From contig JAFEUB010001387.1 of assembly GCA_024529925.1 (NCBI GenBank), positions 159,001-223,000 of the forward strand: a DNA stretch of 64,000 bases, in the 5' to 3' direction. The stretch comes from Ophthalmolycus amberensis (lineage: Eukaryota; Chordata; Actinopteri; Perciformes; Zoarcidae). Of this stretch, positions 56,756-64,000 are shown one piece after another. Positions within the stretch are counted from its first letter, which is position 1. Each line of letters opens with the position of its first letter. The translations under genes were made by a program, and so were the position numbers. The notes beneath the pieces were generated by a model. That model was given only the letters and a program-made list of their open reading frames with translations, did not search any database and had not been told where the DNA came from.

Positions 56756-59700
56756 GTGAGTGAGTGCTGACCTTGACAAAGGTGATCTTGCAGGTGCAGG
56801 CGTCGCTCTTTGTGTTTTTGATGACCACCTCACCGTAGTGCTCCAACCAGCGCTCCTGACTCAGCACGTTGTGGATACACGTCACTGCCTTGTTCCACTC
56901 GTAGTGGTCGCCGTACCTACACACACACACACACACATCAGTAATATCACCTCCTCATGTAAGCCTGTTCTCAGACTACTTTAAATAAGTTCAGCTCATC
57001 TCAACATGTTCTGGGTTGATTAACACAGTACTGAACACCTCCAGCAGGGGGCCAGTGCTTTAGAGCCTTAAACCAGCACTCTCTCTCTCTCTCTCTCTTG
57101 GCCATAAGGATATAGAAGTCTATGAGAAAATGACTCTACTTCTCTCTTGATTTATTACCTCAGTAAACATTGTAAACATGAGTTTATGGTCTCAACCTCT
57201 AGTTTCAAGTATTCTTCAATACAGCATGATGTTCATTTAGTACATGATGGTCCATTTAGAGTCACACAGACCATAAAGCAGGGGATGCTTTAGGGCGGGG
57301 CTACCGTGATTGACAGGTTGTTGCTGCTACCAGAGCTGAATACGGCTCTGTGGTTCACGCGGCCCACAGTCCTAATATTGTCACTTCTGTTCACTGGCCA
57401 GACCCGAGGCTATAAAAGAGCAGTCCACCAACCAACGGGTGACATCACCACGACTATGAAAACAACGGCTTCATGCAAGAACTGCTCCAAGAACAGACTC
57501 CTTCTGTGTCCTCCATCCAGAAACACTCAACGAGCTCATCAAGTGGAGGTGGAGAGAGCGAGCGAGAGCAAGAGCGAGAGATAGAGAGAGACAGATAGAT
57601 AGAGAGATAGATAGATATAAGATTTATACAAAACCATCACCACTTGATTGAAACACAGCTGGTGATAGTTCCTCAGTGTGATCCGTTGGTAGAGCACCTT
57701 GTGTCCTGTTCATAGCCCGGATACAAACATGGACGTAGTCACCCGTTGGTTTGTGGACTACAGGGCGGTTTGGCCGTCGCCATTTGGTTTTCTTGGAGCG
57801 AGGTACAGCTAGCGCTAGCTAGGTTAGCGAGGCGCATCGTCATTTACGTTCATTGGGATGCTAATGTTTGCTTGTGCCCAACGTCAAACACACACATCTT
57901 AACTTCAAGCCTGAGTTTACGTTGAACTGGCGAGGTCACAACGTGTAACCCTAACCCTAACCCTGCACTGCGCTCATGAAGGTCAACATCTTTGCACCAG
58001 ACTGTCAACATGTTCACTCCCGATGGAGAGCGGCGCTTCATGGGGATCGTCACCATTTGAGGAAGTGCAGATCGCCACTTCCTGTGGCTTCATGTCCCAG
58101 AAGTGGACGTTGCTGCTGGTTTCTGTATGTATGAGCAGCTTCTCTACCGTGCGGTTCTACCGTGCGGTTCTCGAGCTGTTATCTGCTCCATGGTGTGACT
58201 GGTGGGAACTGAAGCAGCGGCTCACTTGGGTAGGGCAACATTGACCAGTCCAGAAGAGAGCATCTCCATCGACTTCCCCCAGAACTTGTTCTTCCATCTC
58301 TGATCTGAGAGACAAACAGACGAGCATGAGGTTCAGTCCTCTCACTCGGCACAGGTGGATCCAGCACGCAGCGCCTACCTTGCCAGAAAGTGAAGTTGTG
58401 TGACTCGGCGTGGCAGGCGGAGACGGGCGGGTGATGGCTGACCTGAGAGCAGAGCACATGATGCAGCATTACAGTACGTCTCCAAACTCAAGAGGACATG
58501 AGGTTTCAGCTGAACCCATCTCTGCTGGTCACCTGCTCGCCGATGTAGTGGAAGGCTCGGTCTTCTCTGTGACTCTCGTACGTTTCTCCCAGAATGGGGT
58601 TGAAGGGCTTGTAGCGATTCCTCCAGGACGCCCAGGCATAGCCAGAGATGGAGAACGCTGCCACGTACACCTGGCAACATGCAGGTCGGGTTCTTTCAAT
58701 GAGTCAAAGGATGCGACTGACCTCAACTGAATCCCAGCAAACCAAACTCACCATCCTCTCGTACGGGTCATCCGTGCGGTTGGCGATGTCCAGCAGCTCC
58801 GAGTACTCCAGCTCCTCGCTGAGTCTCTGCAGCAGCGACAGCGGCTCGTTGAGATCCACCGGCATGGAGATCCTGGACAGGTCCTTCCCGATGTTGTTGT
58901 ACAGGATGCTCATGATGCCGATGTGGCTGTTGTCTGTCCCCGAGGCGGGGAGGACAGTGCGGCGACCTGGAACACAGAGACACACATCACTGCAGCTGAA
59001 GGACAGAAAGTAGTCCCAGAGGGACAGAAAGTAGTCCCCAATCTGTTACATGTGCATCACTACTCAAACCTTCTGACCTGATCAATGGAGTGAATGGAAA
59101 TGTTACCGTGTTACAATTCACCAATAAAAACAAAGAAATGAACAGATCAACCGTAAGACTCCAGAACACAATCACATCTGCCACAAACCACAACCAGCCC
59201 CGGTCAGAGCACCGAGGCCCGTCGGTCTCTTCTCAGTTTAAAATGATTTAAAGCAAAGCCCGCTGAAACACAAGCATGGCCAACGGCTCTAAAGGATTCC
59301 GTCTGTACAGCTGAGCCATCAGGAGGCAGCGTCTCCATCCCCCGCGGTCCACCGTCAACACCACTGCACTCACAGTACAGCGGTGAACAGGGGGGGGGGG
59401 GGGGAACAGCGGTGAACAGGGGGGGGGAACAGCGGGGAACAGCGGTGAACAGGGGTGAACAGGGGGGAACAGCGGGGAACAGGGGGGGGAACAGCGGTGA
59501 ACAGGGGGGGAACAGGGGGGGAACAGCGGGGGAACAGCGGGGAACAGGGGGGGAACAGCGGGGGAACAGGGGGGGAACAGGGGGGGAACAGGGGGGGAAC
59601 AGGGGGGGAACAGCGGTGAACAGCGGGGAACAGCGGGGCTTTACCGGTATTGGAGGGCACTGGGCTGGGTACTTCAGGAACGTTGTTGAGGCTGGCGCGG

Positions 59701-62700
59701 TAGTTGAGGGTGGCGGTGGCTGAGGGGGAGAGAGGACAGCGTCAGTTCATCTGCTCGCTGGGTGGGCGGGGTCTGTACTGCCTGCTGCCCACTCACCGTG
59801 TCCTTCATCCGGCTCGGAGTTGGTGGTGGTGGTGATGTCGCTCAGGCCCGACTCGTCCGACGCCTCGGCCTCCGACGAGCTCTCGCACACGATCACCTCG
59901 TTGGCGTCGAAATACTCGGCCATGGAGTCGGCCACAGAGGGCGCGCGGTGGCAGGGCCGGCCCATGGACGGCGTCCTCTGAGAGGGAGCGCAGACAGGAA
60001 ATCATCAGTTTGTATGAAGGCGGTGCAGCTGCAGCGGTGGCCGGCGTGCGTGTGTCAGACGTAGTGCAAAGAACACGCCCACACAGAACATCTAACCCAG
60101 TGTTGTGCTCCGTCTGCACAGCATGAAGCGACCGATGGAGCCACGGCCACCTCACCTGCAGTGCTCTGGTCACGTCAAGTTAAGCTCTGCTGCGATAGCG
60201 TCGGGGAATTGTCAACATTTTCTCAGTCATTTTTAACAAATTCCACATAAAAGATGAAGATGAATGCAAATGCGTGACAGCGAGATAATGACGAGAGTCC
60301 TCCACACAAACACTCTGTGCATCGTTTGTTCTTTGGATCCGTTTCAAAACAAAACACCGACAATTATAGAATTCTGGAAGTTTTAAAACGGGATTCTGTT
60401 TTCAAACTGAGCAACCGAAGAACAGACGACACGGATCACAGCGCGGTACACACACACACACACACACACGCGCACACACACACACAGTACACACCTGGTC
60501 AGGACGCACGGTGCAGAAGGATTCATCAGTAGAGTCAGAGGACAGTGAAACCGAATGGACTTTGGTCAGACGGGACTGTATGTCAAGCTGCGCACACACA
60601 CACACACACACACACACAAGCCATGCAAGACACATGAAGTGGGAAAACAGAGGACAGAAGTGGTCAGAACATGTCCTGCTGACTCCAGCAGTCCCACAGC
60701 TGTGGTGCTTATCGATGTGTTGCTCTATTTAACCGGCGACGAGGATCAACAGACATCAGTACATCAAAACGGGCACAATAACTATTACAATAACTATTAC
60801 AATAACTATTACAATAACTATTACATCGACTTATCGTACAACACATGATGTGAACAGATCTATGTTTTGAGGATGTTATCTTTCACATTCCAGTTCAATA
60901 TGTTGGAGTTTAAAGTAAACTGCTCTTTTAGAAAGGTTTTGTTTGAGCACTTGCCATAATGCAACTTAACGGTATGTTCCATATGCATCCGTCCCATGTC
61001 TCTATGTCTCGTCCTGTTGTCAACGTGTCGGCTGAGAGGACCATGAATACATCAGGGTCACTCCTCCAGATCAACAGGTTCCACAGTTATGTATTCCTGC
61101 CTTCTTTTCAATACACGAGTAATTACCTGATTTACTTCTGGTCTGTTGTGTGTCGTAGAGGGAAAACCCAACTGCCAGACAACCAGCAACGACATAAAGC
61201 CCGGTCACACGCAGCGCGACATAAAGGAGAAAGCTCATGCAACACAAACAAAGAAAAGCTTTTCTGAGCGCCGGCGGTTTGACAGCAGGAATGAACGAGT
61301 TACTCGACCGACAGGACTGTTTGGTTTCAGTGTGTGACTGAGAACCGTCCTTTACTTCCGTCTGTGTGAGGAACAGAGAAGAGACTCGAGCTGTGCTCCT
61401 GTGATCACTCGTACCTTTCCTGCCAGAAACAGCCCAAACCTGCTGCATAGCTTCACCAACAGACTGAGGGCCGGGCTGCCGTCCTCTCTACAGGCCGATA
61501 CTAACGTTCTGTTCAGTCAATAGTCTGTATTACATCAGAGACTCCGGGGGAAAGGGTTGGGGGCACAGAGCGGGAGGAGGGCTACACAACACACATAAAT
61601 AATGTCCGTCTTTGTTGTCATCTGATTTCATATTCAGGAAGAGTGAGGATCGTTTTGGGTTTGTTTCTACGTAGCCCGCTCTGCTCCTAGTGTGTGCGTG
61701 TGCGTGTGCGTGTGCGTGCGCGCGCGTGCGTGTGTGTCACCTCAGACAGTGTGTTGCAGAGTGTAGCGAACTGCTGCGACGTGTTGTGCCTCAGGTCCGG
61801 GCCGGTCCAGGCCTGCCTCAGTCTCTCTCTCTCCAAGGTCAGAACCTCATGAACGGACTTGAGAGACGCATGAACTGTAAAACACAGCGTGCAGAAACAA
61901 AGACATGAAGACATGTGATCTGTGATGAGCACACGTCATCATCACAGATCACGCGTGTTCTGTGATGATCACATGTGATCTGTGGTGATCTGTGGTGATC
62001 ACATGTGATCATCACAGATCACGTGTGATCATCACAGATCACATGTGATCACCACAGATCACCACATGTGATCTGTGATGAACACATGTGATCATCACAG
62101 ATCACCACATGTGATCTGTGATGAACACATGTGATCATCACAGATCACGTGTGTTCATCACAGATCACCACATGTGATCTGTGATGAGCACACGTCATCA
62201 TCACAGATCACGCGTGTTCTGTGATGATCACATGTGATCTGTGGTGATCTGTGGTGATCACATGTGATCATCACAGATCACGTGTGATCACCACATGTGA
62301 TCTGTGATGAACACATGTGATCATCACAGATCACCACATGTGATCTGTGATGAACACATGTGATCATCACAGATCACGTGTGTTCATCACAGATCACATG
62401 TGATCATCACAGATCACATGTGATCTGTGATGAAGACATGTGGCAGAGAGCAGTGGGTGTTCGGCATCGCTTTCACTTTCAGATTAATTATAATTTATTA
62501 AATGTCAGAAGACGCTGACGAACATGAATTAAAACCTTGAAAAGCTACTTTTTGGAAGCCAACAATGTTTTGCTTCCATTAATAACGTGACAATCGAAGC
62601 TGAAACTTATTAAAGCCACTATAAGGAATTTGATATTTTGGTTATTGTTGGGTGACGCGATGACAAAAATATTGACTACTTCTATTGAATTATTGTTAAT

Positions 62701-63805
62701 GCCTGATGGCTTCCTTTAGGTCATGTAGAGGCATCAGCATCACATTAAGACCGCTTCACAACCAGTGAACAGTTCCTCACAGTAACTTTAAGTTAAGAAA
62801 ATATTTCAGAAACTTAAAGTGACAAACATCATCAAGTCTGTCTGTCTGTCATCACACAGCAGCTCAACTGAAGCTACAGACAGAACACAGCTGTCAGCTG
62901 GAGGCCCACCCCTCTGAGAAGACGTGCAGATGTCCTGGTGGAGCTTCTTGGCCTCTGGCGAGGACACCTGAGGGTTGGACAGCTGAGAGTAGACGTAGTC
63001 GGGGATGGACTGGACGGACGGGCCCAACCCAGAGCTGCTGCTGGTGCTCAGGTGGCTGGAAGTGAACTGGAGCAGAAGAGAAACGGAATGACACCGAGCT
63101 GAGGATGCAACTATTATACAAGAAGATAATGAGGATGCACACGGCCGTCCTACCATCCCCCCCATGGCTTCAACGCGGGACAAAGTCCTGGAGTGACCGA
63201 ACCCTTTCCCCGTCTTCCTCTTGGGTTTCTCCAGGGACAGATTCTAGAACAGAGACCAACCGGGTTATGGCTTTCCTCCATAGAGACGGCCCTTACAATG
63301 TTGATTTTAATAAGATAATGTCATACTTGGTAGATCCCTGACAGTTTATTCATCAATAAAACTCATTTTCCCCCAGAGGAGAGTCCCAGAGGTGCACAGT
63401 TGTTACCGGCGCGCTCACCTGCATGCTGATTCGCATCTCCAGGTCTGTGTTTGTGATGGGCAGGCCTCCCTCCAGCCAATGGAGCCGCTGGATGAGCAGG
63501 GCCAGGTCCTGTCAGCTCCACCTGACAGCGAGCCAGGTCTGACAATCAGAGGGTCAAAGGTCAATCCAGTGCATTTAAGAGAGCGGTAGAAATATCACGT
63601 CACAGTTACCACGTCTGGGTTTCTCGCATGTCAACATATGTGACGGAATATGATGACGACGGCTCTCACCGTTGGAGGTACCGTCGATGTCGTGGGTCTG
63701 CTGCAGCCACGCCGACACCTTGCTGGTCACCCCCGGGTGAGAGGAGGGGGCGGGGCTTTCCATGTCGGGGTCGTACACCGACGCTAAGCTGGCATAGTGA
63801 GTGGG
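51325..63805 (-). CDS. osbpl7: Oxysterol-binding protein-related protein, OSBPL3/6/7 group (17 exons, 5' end off window)
   Basis: Lipid-transfer protein that works at ER-plasma membrane contacts. Exons in transcript order: 63670-63805, 63419-63538, 63154-63243, 62910-63066, 61741-61874, 60495-60587, 59797-59977, 59645-59719, 58752-58966, 58533-58670, 58379-58442, 58226-58304, 56772-56916, 53009-53159, 52729-52855, 52505-52627, 51325-51433. Every junction is GT-AG and phases agree, except at exon 2 (one base too long). About 711 residues are covered. The ligand-binding domain starts around exon 9 (LNEPLSLLQRLSEELEYSEL); the family fingerprint EQVSHHPP spans exons 10/11; exon 7 carries a FFAT-type VAP-binding motif EYFDANE. 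The N-terminal PH domain must lie beyond 64000. The coiled-coil/linker part (VSAWLQQTHDIDG, VHEVLTLERERLRQAW) and the end LDLW fit the 3/6/7 group. osbpl7 is preferred because ARL4D and OSBPL7 share human 17q21; osbpl3 or osbpl6 remain possible. Confidence 0.85.
53311..56760. repeat. TG-rich compound minisatellite in an ORP intron
   Basis: About 3.45 kb. The unit (roughly 30-50 bp) is a variable (GT)n run + GAGAGAGATGAGTGAGTGTAGG, with forms TGAAGG, AGAGAGGTGAG and (GCGAGAG). Two - strand frames are open for 1190 and 1213 codons (HTHTYTHSSLSH type) only because the unit lacks stops. The long alternating purine-pyrimidine runs favour Z-DNA. Confidence 0.97.
56772..56916 (-). CDS. osbpl7: ORP exon YGDHYEWNK
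   Basis: 145 nt, starts in phase 2 (completes a Lys codon), ends phase 0 at KITFVK. The acceptor lies at the end of a (GT)n run; the 3.4-kb minisatellite begins within about 12 nt of the donor. Confidence 0.87.
57725..57990. mobile_element. Possible DNA-transposon relic in an ORP intron
   Basis: 'atggacgtagtcacccgttgg' and 'ggccgtcgccatttggttttcttgg' resemble a common teleost repeat from memory. Near 57945 three CCCTAA telomere-type units occur. Confidence 0.3.
58379..58442 (-). CDS. osbpl7: ORP exon with the VSHHPP signature
   Basis: 64 nt; VSHHPPVSACHAESHNFTFW. With EQ from the previous exon (58533-58670) it makes the ORP fingerprint whose two histidines contact phosphoinositide phosphates. 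Confidence 0.88.
59385..59640. repeat. G-rich minisatellite (GGGGGGGAACAGCGG)
   Basis: About 250 bp of G5-7-AACAG(CGG) units in an ORP intron, beginning about 5 nt from the donor of the exon at 59645-59719. Frames over it (PPLFPPCSPP type) are artefacts. The G runs could form quadruplexes on the + strand. Confidence 0.93.
59797..59977 (-). CDS. osbpl7: ORP exon with FFAT motif
   Basis: 181 nt; EYFDANE is a FFAT core (E-[FY]-F-D-A-x-E) embedded in an acidic/serine-rich stretch that should bind VAP proteins on the ER. Confidence 0.8.
60448..60488. repeat. (CA)n repeat after the donor of ORP exon 60495-60587
   Basis: UG repeat in the - strand transcript, directly downstream of the splice donor. 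Confidence 0.9.
60495..60587 (-). CDS. osbpl7: ORP cassette-like exon between TG repeats
   Basis: 93 nt, phase 0 on both sides, SRLTKVHSVSLSSDSTDESF. A (TG)n tract ends at its acceptor (60592-60619) and another starts 7-10 nt past its donor (60448-60488). Confidence 0.8.
60592..60619. repeat. (CA)n repeat at the acceptor of ORP exon 60495-60587
   Basis: UG repeat in the transcript, replacing a normal polypyrimidine tract before GCGCAG. Confidence 0.9.
60774..60826. repeat. 12-bp repeat (AATAACTATTAC)n
   Basis: Four tandem units in an ORP intron. Confidence 0.9.
61690..61738. repeat. (TGTGCG)n repeat beside an ORP donor
   Basis: Begins 2-5 nt past the donor of exon 61741-61874. Alternating purine-pyrimidine with CG steps, strongly Z-DNA prone. 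Confidence 0.9.
61915..62440. repeat. Palindrome-rich ATGTGATC/GATCACAT repeat
   Basis: About 525 bp built from CACATGTGATC, ATCACAGATCAC and GTGATCTGTG words, nearly all self-complementary. A larger unit repeats with period 259 bp (61917 and 62176). In an ORP intron; likely forms cruciforms or long RNA hairpins. Confidence 0.93.
63419..63538 (-). CDS. osbpl7: ORP exon with an apparent +1 frameshift
   Basis: 120 nt where 119 is needed to join its neighbours in phase. The first part reads DLARCQVELT and the last part LALLIQRLHWLEGG in the next frame; the change falls at about 63505-63512. Left as is, the correct frame is lost. Confidence 0.75.
63670..63805 (-). CDS. osbpl7: ORP exon: linker with VSAWLQQTHDIDG
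   Basis: Phase 0 start after acceptor 'atcacgcag', ends in phase 1 before GTGAGAG. The VSAWLQ motif marks the OSBPL3/6/7 linker after the PH domain. Confidence 0.8.
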
Positions 63806-64000
63806 CTGCGTGATCAAACACAAGGAAGGAAGAGATGACTCATCAAGCACAATGCTGACAACCAGTTAACAACAAACATCCTTCAACTGGAAACCTGAAC
63901 TCCTTCAGACAGAATCGAGTGATTGAGCAACACTTCAAACACCAGCTGCTCAGAAGCCCAGCGCGACCTCTTGAGAGTTCTACACATTGGGACGAGGAAC
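63806..64000 (-). other. ORP intron running off the window
   Basis: No exon recognised; upstream exons with the PH domain are expected further right. Confidence 0.5.

Noticed and set aside
53261..56936. 1190- and 1213-codon His/Thr/Ser repeat frames
   Set aside because: Stop-free TG-rich minisatellite; the second frame only begins with real ORP exon sequence by chance linkage through the intron.
61411..61459. Possible extra ORP exon (QVWAVSGRK or LLVKLCSRFGLFLAGK)
   Set aside because: Flanking exons join phase 0 to phase 0, and neither possible length (28 or 49 nt) is a multiple of 3.

Overview
The window looks like teleost fish genomic DNA. It holds spliced vertebrate-type genes with GT-AG introns, fish retroelements (L2-like and Rex1-like LINE ends, a tRNA-derived SINE, a Ty1/copia element), several hAT-type relics and very long minisatellites. 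There is no prokaryotic or organellar content. Everything was read by eye, so repeat names are family-level guesses unless structure (target duplications, LTRs, splice phases) supports them.

Layout. 1-6.6 kb: transposon relics (L2-like LINE 3' end, a degenerate tandem repeat, a fold-back element, a SINE inserted in a DNA-transposon relic). 6.6-29.4 kb: two huge arrays of one 10-bp unit (4.9 and 4.0 kb), each with a GC-rich tandem repeat on its inner side, separated by about 13 kb of nested mobile DNA. That nest holds a Rex1-like LINE fragment, a solo LTR with a 5-bp target duplication, hAT relics, a 3063-bp A-B-A'-B' inverted-repeat element, a broken multi-exon gene, an apparently intact Ty1/copia element with matching LTRs, and a piggyBac-like fragment. 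29.4-38.7 kb: intergenic DNA, a possible ZNF143-type promoter, then arl4d on the + strand; its coding sequence is split by a 3.3-kb intron filled by a GC-rich 14-bp minisatellite. 38.7-50.4 kb: intergenic DNA with LINE/SINE tails, AT-rich DNA and a 1.6-kb minisatellite beside a transposon end. 50.5-64 kb: the last 17 coding exons of an oxysterol-binding-protein-related gene (OSBPL3/6/7 group, probably osbpl7) on the - strand, running off the right edge. Its introns carry a 3.4-kb TG-rich minisatellite and several tandem repeats that sit directly against splice sites.

Only three loci have convincing protein-coding content: arl4d, the ORP gene and the copia polyprotein. The very long open frames over the minisatellites (up to 1700 codons) arise because the repeat units contain no stop codon in any frame; I do not call them genes. 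The five largest arrays together cover about 16 kb, a quarter of the window. arl4d and OSBPL7 both lie on human 17q21, which supports the osbpl7 assignment.
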